Origin: Sulfurovum sp. 16-42-52
GTDB lineage: Bacteria > Campylobacterota > Campylobacteria > Campylobacterales > Sulfurovaceae
Length of the DNA stretch: 64,000 bases
Assembly (NCBI GenBank): GCA_002281755.1
Contig: NCHB01000002.1
Span: forward strand, 62,001 to 126,000
Direction: 5' to 3'
In this document: piece after piece, positions 7,668 through 17,546 of the stretch
Layout of the letters: every line of letters starts with the position of its first letter
Position numbering within the stretch: position 1 is the stretch's first letter
Notes under the pieces: generated by a model
Told to the model about the DNA's origin: nothing
Databases searched by the model: none
The model's input: the letters and a program-made list of their open reading frames with translations, nothing else
Translations under genes and position numbers: made by a program

Positions 7668-9050
7668 ATGAATTTTAGTGAATTTAATTTCCATGCCGAT
7701 ATTGCAAAAGGTGTGAAAATAGCAGGCTTTAAAGAGCCAAGCCCCATTCAGGAATTGGCGATTCCTATCGTCATGGGCGGATCAGACATGGTAGGGCAGG
7801 CACATACAGGTACGGGCAAAACAGCAGCCTTTGGTTTACCCATACTTGACAGACTTGCCAAAGGTGAGATAGAACGCGCATTGGTCATCACGCCCACAAG
7901 AGAGCTTGCAACCCAAGTGGCAGACGAACTCTATCATTTAGGTCGTTTTGCTGGGATCAGAACCCTCACGGTCTATGGCGGAGTCGGATATGGACGACAA
8001 ATTGCACTCATCCATAAAGGGGTGCAGATCGTTGTGGCAACACCGGGAAGACTCAAAGATCTGTACAAAAAAGGCAAAATAGACAGTTTCAATCCTGAAA
8101 TAGTCGTGCTTGATGAAGCAGATGAGATGCTGGATATGGGCTTTTTGGACGAGATCAAAGAGATTTTTGAATACATTCCCCAAAACAGACAAACGCTGCT
8201 TTTTTCAGCAACGATGCCAGAACCTATCAAAGAGTTGGCAAGTCATATACTTTATATGCCTGAGTTTATTTCAGCCGTAGGTGAAGATGAAACGACCAAC
8301 AATGTGATTGATCAGCGCTACTACATGATACATGAGCATCAAAGAGATGATGCCATCATAAGACTGCTTGAGACAGAAGAAACCAACAAGTGCATCATCT
8401 TTTGCCGTATGAAACGGGAAGTAGACAGACTGGCAGAACATCTTAATGCACTCGGGTTTAGTGCGAGCGGTTTGCACGGTGACTTGGAGCAATCTGAGAG
8501 AGAAGTGGTCATCAAAGCATACAGAAGAGGCGAGACAAAGATCATGGTAGCAACCGATGTGGCTGCGCGTGGTCTTGATGTCAAAGATGTCACCCATGTG
8601 TTCAATTATCATATCCCTTTTGATCCGCAGTCGTACGTTCACCGCATCGGTCGTACAGGACGTGCAGGCAAGAGCGGACAAGCCATCACGCTGGTAACAA
8701 CAGAAGAGTTTAAAGAGCTGCAACGTATTCAAAAAGAAGTAGGTGCAGAGATGCGACTTGCTACCATACAAGGGCATGGTGGGTTGGATGAAGCAGGATT
8801 TGAGTATCTAGCCGAGCAGATCAGAGATATACCTGTCCATGGTGACGCAGCAACGCTGTTAGGCTACATGAAAGAGATGGATACAACCCTACTTCTGGAA
8901 AAACTCCTCTCAAGGCTCATAGAACAGGAGCAGCATCAGTTTAGCACGCAGATCGGTTTTGATCAGGATACGGTAGATGAGATGATGGAAGATTACAGCA
9001 CCGAACAAAAAGAGACACGCGGTAGCAATCGCAGAAGAAAAAGAAGATAA
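7668..9050 (+). CDS. DEAD-box RNA helicase (CsdA/DeaD-like)
   Basis: A 460-residue helicase with the full motif set: Q motif (FKEPSPIQELAIP), motif I AHTGTGKTA near residue 46, Ia PTRELA, II DEAD near 149, III SAT, and C-terminal ATDVAARGLD and HRIGRTGRAG. The tail beyond residue 370 ends in a basic RGSNRRRKRR stretch, likely for RNA binding. Such enzymes remodel rRNA and mRNA, especially in the cold. It is the first of two DEAD-box genes in the window and is preceded by a terminator and a small hairpin. Confidence 0.92.
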   Translation: MNFSEFNFHADIAKGVKIAGFKEPSPIQELAIPIVMGGSDMVGQAHTGTGKTAAFGLPILDRLAKGEIERALVITPTRELATQVADELYHLGRFAGIRTLTVYGGVGYGRQIALIHKGVQIVVATPGRLKDLYKKGKIDSFNPEIVVLDEADEMLDMGFLDEIKEIFEYIPQNRQTLLFSATMPEPIKELASHILYMPEFISAVGEDETTNNVIDQRYYMIHEHQRDDAIIRLLETEETNKCIIFCRMKREVDRLAEHLNALGFSASGLHGDLEQSEREVVIKAYRRGETKIMVATDVAARGLDVKDVTHVFNYHIPFDPQSYVHRIGRTGRAGKSGQAITLVTTEEFKELQRIQKEVGAEMRLATIQGHGGLDEAGFEYLAEQIRDIPVHGDAATLLGYMKEMDTTLLLEKLLSRLIEQEQHQFSTQIGFDQDTVDEMMEDYSTEQKETRGSNRRRKRR

Positions 9051-9126
9051 TCGCTCTTTTTTAACTAACAGCAAGCAAAATTATTTTAAAATAAAGTGTA
9101 TTAAAATACGAAAAGGTTAGGTTAAA

Positions 9127-9372
9127 ATGGATATTAATTTAGTAGGTGAAAACCTAAAATTTGTGGTATTGGGAATGGCAATTGTATTGGTTTTTCAATT
9201 TATAATGAAGCATTTCAGAAAGAGTGAAACAAGCTCTCAAAACAACGTGTCTGAAACTGTTTCTACACCACGCACAGATACCATTATTAATGACAATCTT
9301 GATGTTTTGCAAGATGCACATCATGTTGCTGCAATCGTAGCAGCTATCACTGAATTTCGTAAACAATCATAA
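9127..9372 (+). CDS. oadG: OadG-like decarboxylase gamma subunit
   Basis: An 81-residue protein with one N-terminal membrane helix (about 11-27) followed by a Ser/Thr-rich linker and a C-terminal segment VAAIVAAITEFRKQ, which is typical of OadG/sodium-pump decarboxylase gamma subunits. In known complexes OadG tethers the biotin-bearing alpha subunit to the membrane beta subunit. It is 16 nt before oadA, so the two are co-transcribed. No beta subunit (OadB) follows in this window. Confidence 0.8.
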   Translation: MDINLVGENLKFVVLGMAIVLVFQFIMKHFRKSETSSQNNVSETVSTPRTDTIINDNLDVLQDAHHVAAIVAAITEFRKQS

Positions 9373-9388
9373 ACTAAGGTACTAAAGA

Positions 9389-11194
9389 ATGGCTAAAAAA
9401 TATATTGATGTAATGGATACTACCTTTAGAGACGGATTTCAGTCTGTCTTTGGCGGTCGTGTGCTTATGGATGACTTTTTTCCTGCAGTTGAAGCAGCTA
9501 AAAAAGCTGGTATTACCCACTTTGAATTTGGCGGTGGGGCAAGATTTCAATCGCTCTATTTTTATTTGCAGGAAGATGCATTTGAGATGATGGACGGTTT
9601 TAGAGAAATCGTAGGGCCTGATGCCAATCTTCAAGTCCTTTCACGCGGTATAAACACTGTAATGCTTGACACGGGAAGCCGTGAGATGATTGATCTTTTT
9701 GCAAAGATGTTCAAAAAACACGGTACTACAACCGTACGTAACTTTGATGCGCTCAATGATGTCAATAATCTTGCTTTCTCCTCAGAGATGATAAAAAAGC
9801 ACGGCATGAACCATGAAGTCGTTGTCACGATGATGGATCTTCCTCCAGGATGTACCGGTGCCCATGATGTGGCTTTTTACGAAAAAACCCTGAGAAATAT
9901 TTTAGATTCGGGTATCGCATTTGACAGTGTTTGTTTTAAAGATGCCTCTGGAACAGCCAATCCGCACAAAGTGTATGACACGATTGATATGGCAAGAAAA
10001 CTTTTGGGCGAATCCGTACACCTCAGACTCCACACGCATGAGACAGCGGGTGTTTCTGTTGCTTCATACCTTGCAGCACTTGAAGCGGGTGCCAACGGTA
10101 TCGATATGGCAGCCTCTCCGGTAAGCGGTGGTACTTCACAACCCGATATCTTAACGATGTTGCATGCCACCAAAGGCTCGAACTACAATCTAGGTGACTT
10201 ACAACTTGATAAAATCCTCAAATACGAAGAGAGACTCAAAGAGTGTCTTTCTGACTATATGATCCCGCCTGAAGCTACACAGGTTTCTCCACTTATTCCT
10301 TTCTCACCTATGCCTGGTGGTGCACTCACTGCCAATACGCAGATGATGAGAGATGCCGGTGATCTTGAGAAATTTGATCAGGTAATCGCTGCGATGAAAG
10401 AAGTGGTAGAGCGTGGAGGTTACGGTACATCTGTAACGCCTGTGAGCCAGTTTTACTGGCAGCAGGCGTATGCAAACGTGATGTTTGGACCATGGAAGCA
10501 GATAGCACCAGGGTATGGACGTATGGTACTTGGGTATTTTGGTAAAACGCCTGTTGAAGCAGATAAAGAGATTATCGAATTGGCATCACAAAAATTAAAA
10601 CTTGAACCAACAACAGAAAACCCACTTGATATTTCAGACAGAGATGAGAAGAAATCAATAGCATACTGGACAAAAGTACTTGAAGATGAAGGACTTGAGG
10701 CAACAGAAGAAAACATCTTCATTGCCGGTGCATGTGATCAAAAAGGTATTGCGTTCCTAAAAGGTGAAGCACCTCTTATGGTAAGAAAAGGTAAAAATAA
10801 TTGTAAGGAAGAAGCACAGATGGCAGGAAATTATACAGTAGTAGTAGACGGTAAACAATATAGTGTACAAGTAGCTGAGGGTGAAGGTGATATTCAGATA
10901 ACACCTGCAGTAACAACTGCGGCTAAAGTGAATGCAGTAGCTGAAGCAGCAGCACCTACAGTGCTTGCATCGGGGGCAGGTGGCACACTGATTCACTCAC
11001 AAACACCTGGTAACGTATGGAAAATCACTAAAAATCCAGGTGACACCGTAGCTGAAGGTGATGTCATTATGATACTCGAAGCTATGAAAATGGAAATCGA
11101 TATTGTCGCACCAAAAGCAGGAAAAATCGCTTCAATCAATGTAAATGTAAATGATTCAGTTGGTGATGGACAGTTGTTGGCAACAATGGCGTAA
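9389..11194 (+). CDS. oadA: Oxaloacetate decarboxylase alpha / pyruvate carboxylase subunit B
   Basis: A 601-residue biotin enzyme. The carboxyltransferase TIM barrel begins with DTTFRDGFQSVF at residues 9-20, contains FKDASGTA with the catalytic Lys near 184 and the metal-binding HLRLHTHETAG, and is followed by the conserved PYC_OADA region. The C-terminal biotinyl domain carries EAMKM with the biotinylated Lys at about 567. Together with oadG this could be a decarboxylase; in many Campylobacterota the same polypeptide acts as the B subunit of pyruvate carboxylase. pckA downstream places it at the C3/C4 node. Confidence 0.9.
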   Translation: MAKKYIDVMDTTFRDGFQSVFGGRVLMDDFFPAVEAAKKAGITHFEFGGGARFQSLYFYLQEDAFEMMDGFREIVGPDANLQVLSRGINTVMLDTGSREMIDLFAKMFKKHGTTTVRNFDALNDVNNLAFSSEMIKKHGMNHEVVVTMMDLPPGCTGAHDVAFYEKTLRNILDSGIAFDSVCFKDASGTANPHKVYDTIDMARKLLGESVHLRLHTHETAGVSVASYLAALEAGANGIDMAASPVSGGTSQPDILTMLHATKGSNYNLGDLQLDKILKYEERLKECLSDYMIPPEATQVSPLIPFSPMPGGALTANTQMMRDAGDLEKFDQVIAAMKEVVERGGYGTSVTPVSQFYWQQAYANVMFGPWKQIAPGYGRMVLGYFGKTPVEADKEIIELASQKLKLEPTTENPLDISDRDEKKSIAYWTKVLEDEGLEATEENIFIAGACDQKGIAFLKGEAPLMVRKGKNNCKEEAQMAGNYTVVVDGKQYSVQVAEGEGDIQITPAVTTAAKVNAVAEAAAPTVLASGAGGTLIHSQTPGNVWKITKNPGDTVAEGDVIMILEAMKMEIDIVAPKAGKIASINVNVNDSVGDGQLLATMA

Positions 11195-11242
11195 TTGTAA
11201 AGTGTATATTTTTACCTTTGTTTACATGTAAAAGATATCATT

Positions 11243-11302
11243 TTATGCTTCCTAAGTAGGAAGCATAAGTTAAAAAACAATAGGCTGTTTTTTAACTTAT
11301 GC
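11243..11302 (+). promoter_or_regulatory. Two mutually exclusive hairpins between oadA and pckA
   Basis: Hairpin A: TTATGCTTCC (11243-11252) pairs with GGAAGCATAA (11259-11268), 10 perfect bp, loop TAAGTA. Hairpin B: 11263-11279 pairs perfectly over 17 bp with 11286-11302, loop ATAGGC. Both need bases 11263-11268, so they cannot form together in one RNA. Hairpin A or B may end the oadA transcript, but neither has a strong T-tail, so an attenuator-like or stability role toward pckA is also possible. Confidence 0.6.
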
Positions 11303-11343
11303 TTTAGCATTTTACAAATACACTGTACAAAAGAGGATACTAT

Positions 11344-12933
11344 ATGAGTACTAAAATGCCCAATGGACTTGACAAACTTGGATTGAAAGACATCGGTGAG
11401 GTGTACTACAATCTGAGTTATGACGAGTTGCAAGCGCACGAAGTAAACAATCAGGAATGTAAGATTTCAACATCTGGCACAGCGATGTGTGATACAGGTA
11501 TTTTTACAGGCAGGAGCCCCAAAGATAAATATTTTGTAGATCAGGCACCTTCAAATCAGCATATCTTTTGGGGTGATGTCAATAAAAAAATAGATAAAAA
11601 AATCTATGATGAGCTGCTTGATATTACCTTGTCACAGCTCTCAGGTAAAAACATTTATGTCACCGATGTCTATGCCGGAGCAAGTGCAGCAAGTAAACGC
11701 TCTATCCGTTTTATTACTGAAGTAGCATGGCAGGCACACTTTGTCAAAAATATGTTTATTCGTCCGACTGAATCTGAATTGGAGAGATTTGTACCCGATT
11801 TTACCGTATATAATGCCTGTAAAACAGTGGATGACAAATACAAAGAACATGGTTTAAACTCTGATGTTTTTGTTGTTTTCAACGTAGAGGACAATGTCTC
11901 TATCATAGGCGGTACTTGGTATGGCGGTGAGATGAAAAAAGGCATCTTTTCGATGATGAACTACTGGTTGCCGCTCGAGGGGAAACTTCCGATGCATTGT
12001 TCAGCCAATGTAGGTGAAAATGAAGATGTCTGTCTCTTTTTCGGTCTTTCCGGTACAGGAAAAACAACACTCTCTACCGATCCTAAACGTGCACTCATCG
12101 GCGATGACGAGCATGGCTGGGATAACCATGGTGTCTTTAACTTTGAAGGCGGATGTTACGCGAAGGTGATTAACCTTGATGAGAAGTCCGAGCCTGAGAT
12201 TTATGGCGCCATTATCAAAGATGCACTACTGGAAAATGTCGTAGCGGATGAAAGTGGCATGGTGGATTACACTGATGGATCTAAAACTGAAAATACACGT
12301 GTCTCTTACCCAATAGAACACATAGCTAATCATAAAAAAGATTTACAGGCCGGACATCCCAATAACATTATTTTTCTCTCCGCAGATGCTTTTGGTGTTT
12401 TGCCTCCAGTATCTAAGCTTACCAAAGAACAGGCGATGTACTACTTTTTGAGTGGCTATACGGCTAAGGTTGCAGGTACTGAAAGAGGTATCACTGAACC
12501 TGTTGCAACATTTTCAGCCTGTTTTGGTGAAGCATTTTTACCTTTACATCCGACAGTGTATGCAAAACTTCTTGGTGAAAAAATAGACGAGCATCGTGTG
12601 AACGTATATCTAGTCAATACAGGCTGGACAGGTGGCCCTTACGGTACAGGTAAACGGATGAGTATTAAAAATACCAGAGCGTGCATCGACGGTATTTTGA
12701 GTGGTGCTATTTTAGATGCTGAGTTTGAAACCTTGGACACATTTAATCTTGCCATTCCAAAAACACTTGAAGGGGTGGAGACAGCAGTACTGAACCCTAG
12801 AAATACATGGATCAATAAAGAAGCGTATGATGCCATGTTGTCAAAGCTTGCTAGTATGTTCCAAGTAAACTTCCACCGTTATGATAGCAATGGAGGAGAG
12901 TTTGACTTTGCTTCTGCGGGTCCTCAGCTTTAA
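11344..12933 (+). CDS. pckA: Phosphoenolpyruvate carboxykinase (ATP)
   Basis: A 529-residue enzyme interconverting oxaloacetate plus ATP with PEP, CO2 and ADP. Key motifs are intact: GRSPKDKY near residue 58, the kinase P-loop GLSGTGKTT at about 234-242, and [15 protein letters not shown] just after. The length is standard for the ATP-dependent form. It has AGAGGA upstream of ATG. Placed after oadG-oadA, it completes a pyruvate/oxaloacetate/PEP set used for anaplerosis and gluconeogenesis in autotrophic relatives. Confidence 0.95.
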   Translation: MSTKMPNGLDKLGLKDIGEVYYNLSYDELQAHEVNNQECKISTSGTAMCDTGIFTGRSPKDKYFVDQAPSNQHIFWGDVNKKIDKKIYDELLDITLSQLSGKNIYVTDVYAGASAASKRSIRFITEVAWQAHFVKNMFIRPTESELERFVPDFTVYNACKTVDDKYKEHGLNSDVFVVFNVEDNVSIIGGTWYGGEMKKGIFSMMNYWLPLEGKLPMHCSANVGENEDVCLFFGLSGTGKTTLSTDPKRALIGDDEHGWDNHGVFNFEGGCYAKVINLDEKSEPEIYGAIIKDALLENVVADESGMVDYTDGSKTENTRVSYPIEHIANHKKDLQAGHPNNIIFLSADAFGVLPPVSKLTKEQAMYYFLSGYTAKVAGTERGITEPVATFSACFGEAFLPLHPTVYAKLLGEKIDEHRVNVYLVNTGWTGGPYGTGKRMSIKNTRACIDGILSGAILDAEFETLDTFNLAIPKTLEGVETAVLNPRNTWINKEAYDAMLSKLASMFQVNFHRYDSNGGEFDFASAGPQL

Positions 12934-12946
12934 TTTATCTCTTTTT

Positions 12947-12972
12947 TGCACTTTTGTTTCGGCAAGAGTGCA
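12947..12972 (+). terminator. Hairpin after pckA
   Basis: TGCACTTTTG pairs with CAAGAGTGCA (one G-T wobble) around the loop TTTCGG, 13 nt past the pckA stop. There is no T-run on the 3' side, so it may act in termination with Rho or in protecting the 3' end. Confidence 0.5.
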
Positions 12973-13032
12973 TCATACCGTTAATCAAACTACAGTATAC
13001 TTCGCAAAATCTATTTATCAAAAGGAAACACT

Positions 13033-13248
13033 ATGAATATTAATAAAATCAGATCAACCTGCAGACCGATTAGAATTGTAGTCGGATTGGCCTTGATAGG
13101 GTATGGACTCTATTCAACAAGTCCTCTCTTTAATGATACAATTCAAACATGGACATGGTCATGGTTCTATTTGGGAATCATCCCTCTTATAGCGGGGTTT
13201 GTCAACTTTTGTCCTCTTTGTCTTATCACTAAAAAATGTGACATTTAG
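13033..13248 (+). CDS. DUF2892 (YgaP-type) inner-membrane protein
   Basis: A 71-residue protein with two hydrophobic helices (about 16-28 and 41-64) and the pattern RPIRIVVGLALIGYGL, typical of DUF2892. The C-terminal half has two cysteines in NFCPLCLI, as in many members. Related domains are fused to rhodaneses in YgaP, suggesting sulfur or redox chemistry at the membrane, but function is not shown. AAAGGAA precedes the ATG. It lies 27 nt upstream of the second helicase and may share its transcript. Confidence 0.75.
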   Translation: MNINKIRSTCRPIRIVVGLALIGYGLYSTSPLFNDTIQTWTWSWFYLGIIPLIAGFVNFCPLCLITKKCDI

Positions 13249-13275
13249 TACTGTGCAAAATCAGAAGTTGAATTG

Positions 13276-14613
13276 ATGTCTCTATCAACATTAGGATTAT
13301 CTAACGAACTTCAGAGAGCTGTGAGCGAAAAAGGATATAGTGACGCTACACCGATACAACAAGCTCTTATACCCGCGATGTTCACGGGTCGTGATATCAT
13401 CGCAGGTGCACAAACAGGTACCGGAAAAACGGCAGGTTTTGCCCTTCCCATCCTTCATGAACTGGCCAAAACAGCAGTAGATACTTACCATTACCCTAAA
13501 GCAGTCATTCTTGTACCCACACGCGAACTTGCCCGTCAGGTACACGCCTCTTTTGAAGCCTACGGAAAGTATCTTACGTTAAAAAGCGTAGTGTTGTATG
13601 GCGGTGCGAACCTGACAAAACAAGCCAACACACTGAAAAATGGTGCAGATATTATCATTGCAACATCCGGGCGTCTTCTTGAACATATCAATCAAAAAAA
13701 TATCACCCTTGAAGGGGTGAGTTATCTTGTTTTGGATGAAGCAGATACCATTTTAGATATGGGTTTTGTCCATGAAGTAGGCAAAATACTTGAACATCTT
13801 CCCAAAAAAAGACAAAATGTACTTGTCTCGGCGACACTTTCGGGTTCGGTGAAACGTTTATCGGAGCAGATACTTTATAAGCCAAAACTCATAGAAGTAG
13901 ATAGCATGGGAACCTCCGCACACTCAGTGGAGCAGAGAGTCTATCTGGTTGAGAAAGAGAAAAAAACAGAGCTGCTCTCTTTTTTGATCGGCTCACGTAA
14001 TTACAGCCAGGTTCTTGTGTTTGTACGTAAAAAAGAAGTAGCAGACGAAGTGTCTCATGAGCTCAATCTTTCTGGACTCCAAACGGCAGTGATTCATGGT
14101 GGGAAAAGTTCAGGTGAGAGGAGCAGGGCGTTAGAGGGCTTCAAAGTAGGTAAAGTGCGTGTACTGGTGGCTACAGATATCGCCGCACGCGGATTGGATA
14201 TACCTGCGCTTGAAGTGGTGATAAACTATGACATCCCTCATGTTACGGGCGATTATATACACCGCATCGGGCGTACAGGAAGGGCGGGGGCAAAAGGTCT
14301 TGCCCTTACGCTTATCTCACCGCTTGAGATGGTAGCGCTTAAAGAGGTAGAAAAACTCATGGGTAAAGCGATACCGCAAGAGAGACTTGATGGATATGCA
14401 CCTGCTATGGTAGTGAAGCAAAAAGGTGCACGTAAAAACCCCAATGAACACAAAAATGCTGACGGTGCTTTTGGCAAAAAGAAAAAAGCTGTTGGTGTGG
14501 CGCCTAAAAGCAAAAAACGTAAAACAACCAAACGTGATGCCTATAAAAGTTTTGATGCCCCACAGCCAAAAGCAGAAAAAAAAGAAACAGGACGAAATAA
14601 AAGAAAAAAATAG
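13276..14613 (+). CDS. DEAD-box RNA helicase (RhlE-like)
   Basis: A 445-residue helicase with Q motif (YSDATPIQQALIP), motif I AQTGTGKTA, PTRELA, DEAD, SAT, ATDIAARGLD and HRIGRTGRAG. The last 60 residues are very Lys/Arg-rich with KKKK runs, an RNA-binding tail like RhlE. I prefer ATG 13276 over the adjacent in-frame TTG. It converges on truD with only one base between the stop codons. Confidence 0.92.
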   Translation: MSLSTLGLSNELQRAVSEKGYSDATPIQQALIPAMFTGRDIIAGAQTGTGKTAGFALPILHELAKTAVDTYHYPKAVILVPTRELARQVHASFEAYGKYLTLKSVVLYGGANLTKQANTLKNGADIIIATSGRLLEHINQKNITLEGVSYLVLDEADTILDMGFVHEVGKILEHLPKKRQNVLVSATLSGSVKRLSEQILYKPKLIEVDSMGTSAHSVEQRVYLVEKEKKTELLSFLIGSRNYSQVLVFVRKKEVADEVSHELNLSGLQTAVIHGGKSSGERSRALEGFKVGKVRVLVATDIAARGLDIPALEVVINYDIPHVTGDYIHRIGRTGRAGAKGLALTLISPLEMVALKEVEKLMGKAIPQERLDGYAPAMVVKQKGARKNPNEHKNADGAFGKKKKAVGVAPKSKKRKTTKRDAYKSFDAPQPKAEKKETGRNKRKK

Positions 14614-14614
14614 T

Positions 14615-15715
14615 CTATTTTTCTTTTACCGGTTTGAGTGAAAACTTCCCTATCTCTTCCAAAAAAGTAGTCGCATAGGAGCCTTTAGGCAGATAAAAAT
14701 CAATGCTAAGCTGTTTACTGTCTGCCTGATAGGTTGTTTCTACATTCTTAGGCCATACCCATGCAAAACGTCTGTCACCTTTGAGGCTGCTCAACTCTTT
14801 ATCATCATAGGCACTTTCCAGATGATACGCATCACTTTTTGCACGCTCCACATTGGCACCGCTGAGTAGACCTGTAGGTGAAATTTTACCTTGTTTAAAT
14901 AATTCGCTACTGTGTAACATTTCTTTTACGAAATCCATTTTGCCAAAGGGGTAAGGCATGATAAGATCACCCAAAAACAGTTTAAAAAACTGCGGTTGTT
15001 TGGCCAAGGCATTGATGAGTTCAAGCGGAAAATCTAGCTTTTGCGCTGCCTCTTTGGCGTTATTTTCGCTGATAACTTTAGAGAGTTTTACGCGTAAAGA
15101 GAGCCAGGTATTAAAAAGGTGACTTTGGTAGGCTGAGACTAGAAGTTTCTCTTTACTGCCTTTGAGTTTTTTCCCACTGTGTGCTATCTCTTTGCCTTGC
15201 AGGTATGAGTGAGAGTCTTCTCCAAAGCGCTGATAGCCAAAATAGTTGGGTATGCCATCTACCTGCATTTTTTTCGCTGTCGTGGTAAAAAATTTCGCAT
15301 CGCTTTCGTTGATGTTATGCAAGACAATCATGAAACGATTGCCTTTGAGTTGACCTATTTTGATGGGTGCTTTACTGTAACTGCGTTCCAGTATCTCTAT
15401 TTTTTCAGTTGTCAGATTTTTATTGAGTTCTTTTTCGTACTGTTTGGGAAGTGAAACATACTGTATGGTAGTCGCACTTTTGTCCTTCAGCCCTGCATAC
15501 CCGATGTCGCGCTCTTCCAGCCCCGTAGCTTTGGCAAGAACAGTGATAAGTTTCCATGTGCTCATATCTGTTTTTTTGATCTTGAGGTGCAGATAATTGC
15601 CCGTACCTGTAGCAGGATAAAGCGGTATCTCTTCCACAAAAAAGCGTTCGATGGTTTGTTCAAAATCAAAAGTAAGCGGTGTATGGTTGTAGGCGTAGGT
15701 TTTAATGTGATTCAT
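14615..15715 (-). CDS. truD: tRNA pseudouridine synthase D
   Basis: A 366-residue TruD family enzyme that forms pseudouridine at position 13 of tRNA-Glu and relatives. The catalytic motif GYAGLKDKSATT contains Asp78, and the family motifs NYFGYQRFG (near residue 157) and LLGAN-like TGLLSGAN (near 280) are present. Length is typical. It is monocistronic on the minus strand between the second helicase and the 2-oxoacid oxidoreductase operon. Confidence 0.92.
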   Translation of the reverse strand: MNHIKTYAYNHTPLTFDFEQTIERFFVEEIPLYPATGTGNYLHLKIKKTDMSTWKLITVLAKATGLEERDIGYAGLKDKSATTIQYVSLPKQYEKELNKNLTTEKIEILERSYSKAPIKIGQLKGNRFMIVLHNINESDAKFFTTTAKKMQVDGIPNYFGYQRFGEDSHSYLQGKEIAHSGKKLKGSKEKLLVSAYQSHLFNTWLSLRVKLSKVISENNAKEAAQKLDFPLELINALAKQPQFFKLFLGDLIMPYPFGKMDFVKEMLHSSELFKQGKISPTGLLSGANVERAKSDAYHLESAYDDKELSSLKGDRRFAWVWPKNVETTYQADSKQLSIDFYLPKGSYATTFLEEIGKFSLKPVKEK

Positions 15716-15824
15716 GATGAAATTATAGCGAAATAATGATGTAGCATATCTATGTTGCTGGCAGGATAAGAGTGGAAGTGATATAATCTAAAATAAGTAT
15801 CATAATAAATAGAAAAGGTGAGGC

Positions 15825-17546
15825 ATGAAAGATCGAATAATTACCGTTTCTGTTTCCGGATCTGGTGGCAGCGGGGCAGTAACTATAGGGCTTATTTTAC
15901 TTAAAAGTATAGCAAATGCCGGATTTTATGGCTATATGTCACGTTCTTCCGGCCCTCAGATACGTGGGGGAGAATCATCGGTCATCGTCAGCTTTTCGGA
16001 CCATCCTGTTGAAAGAAATGCAGACTGTATTGATCTGTATTTTGCCTTGGACTGGCGGGGTTTTGAACGCTTCAGTGATGAGATACCTTTGAATTCGGAT
16101 AGTTGTGTTATATTTGATAGCAGTCATGACACACTTCCAGATATGGTTGCAAAAACGGGTGCAAAAATCATTGAAGTAGATCTAAAAGAACAGGTGAAGC
16201 AGATCAAAGGAAGCCTGCCTAACAGCTTTGCCATGGGTATTCTAGCTGCACAAATAGGTTTGTCTCTGGAGAGTATTTTCAAAGCCTTGCAGCAAACATT
16301 GCATCAAAAAGACGAAGCATTCATGGAAGATACTTTCCGTGCTATAGAAGCCGGATATACGCTGCTGAGAGAATCCCCTTCCTTGCTTTCAAACTGGCAG
16401 CCTTCTTCTCAACCCCGATGGAATATCAGCGGTAATGAAGCCTGTGGTCTGGGTGCATTAAGAGGCGGCATACAATTGGTCGCAGCCTATCCTATCACTC
16501 CGGCAAGTGATATTGTAGAATACCTGGCACCTCGTTTGGAAAAAGTCGGGGGCACTGTGTTGATCGCTGAAGACGAATTGGCCGCCATGAATATGGTTAT
16601 CGGGGGTTCTTTTGGCGGTAAAGCCTCTATGACAGCTACATCGGGTCCAGGGATCTCTTTGATGACAGAAGCTATGGGACTGGCTGTTGCGAGTGAAACA
16701 CCGGCTTTGGTGGTGAATGTCATGCGGGGCGGACCTTCGACGGGAATTCCCACAAAATCAGAACAGACCGATCTAAACCAGGCACTGTTCGGCATGCATG
16801 GTGAAGCACCGCATGTGGTGGTTGCACCCTTAAGTATTGCAGACACTGTTTCTGTCACACAATGGGCTGTCGGTCTGGCAGAGGCGATGCAGATTTTGGT
16901 TATCTTGCTGTCCGATCAAAGGCTTGGACAGTCACGTGCCATTATTGATGCGGTACCTGCCAAAGTGTATGGGCTACAGCGTAAAGTATTGGCAGAGGGA
17001 TCTGCCGAGCCGTATGAGCGTTATGCCGTGACAGAAGACAGCATTTCACCGATGGCGATCCCGGGCAATAGACAGGGACTCTATACAGCGGATGGACTGG
17101 AACACACTGCTACAGGCAAGCCCTCTTCGATGGCTTCGGACCATCTGCAGCAATTGAGAAAACGCGAGTCTAAGGTGGCACAGTTTGATTATAAGAACGA
17201 GTGGGCAGAGATCCTGACAAGCGGTAAGAGATCTAGAGCTATTGTATTGACCTGGGGATCTACATTCGGCAGTGTGAAGGAAGCCGTTATGGAACTGCAC
17301 CGTGAAGGTATAGCTGTAGACCTTTTGGCTATTAGACTACTCATGCCTTTACGGGTGGATGCGATCAAAAAATTGTGTGAAGATAAGCAGGTGATCGTCG
17401 TTGAACAATCTTATTCAGGGCAATTTTATCATTATTGCCTGGGGCGGGGTGCTATTGGTGCTTCCTCTTTATCACTGGCAGAAGCAGGACCTTTGATGCT
17501 GAAAAAATCTGATATCAAGCATTTTATCAAGGAGGCGCTTATATGA
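15825..17546 (+). CDS. korA: 2-oxoacid:ferredoxin oxidoreductase, fused gamma-alpha subunit
   Basis: A 573-residue protein. Residues 1-190 are the gamma domain, with the N-terminal SGSGGSGAVTIG loop and SGPQIRGGESSV; residues about 205 onward are the alpha domain beginning NEACGLGALRGG and AAYPITPASDI (near 220), then GPGISLMTEAMG. This is the two-subunit KorAB type, which oxidises or makes 2-oxoglutarate (or a related 2-oxoacid) using CoA and ferredoxin. AAGGTGAGG precedes the ATG. The gene overlaps korB by 4 nt. Substrate is inferred from family only. Base composition seems richer in GC than flanking genes. Confidence 0.85.
   Translation: MKDRIITVSVSGSGGSGAVTIGLILLKSIANAGFYGYMSRSSGPQIRGGESSVIVSFSDHPVERNADCIDLYFALDWRGFERFSDEIPLNSDSCVIFDSSHDTLPDMVAKTGAKIIEVDLKEQVKQIKGSLPNSFAMGILAAQIGLSLESIFKALQQTLHQKDEAFMEDTFRAIEAGYTLLRESPSLLSNWQPSSQPRWNISGNEACGLGALRGGIQLVAAYPITPASDIVEYLAPRLEKVGGTVLIAEDELAAMNMVIGGSFGGKASMTATSGPGISLMTEAMGLAVASETPALVVNVMRGGPSTGIPTKSEQTDLNQALFGMHGEAPHVVVAPLSIADTVSVTQWAVGLAEAMQILVILLSDQRLGQSRAIIDAVPAKVYGLQRKVLAEGSAEPYERYAVTEDSISPMAIPGNRQGLYTADGLEHTATGKPSSMASDHLQQLRKRESKVAQFDYKNEWAEILTSGKRSRAIVLTWGSTFGSVKEAVMELHREGIAVDLLAIRLLMPLRVDAIKKLCEDKQVIVVEQSYSGQFYHYCLGRGAIGASSLSLAEAGPLMLKKSDIKHFIKEALI

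Noticed and set aside
8271-8777. 168-codon minus-strand open frame inside the first DEAD-box helicase
   Set aside because: Lies wholly antisense to conserved helicase motifs and has no ribosome site or recognisable domain.
14253-14531. Minus-strand frame over the basic tail of the second helicase
   Set aside because: A low-complexity shadow of a Lys-rich coding tail.
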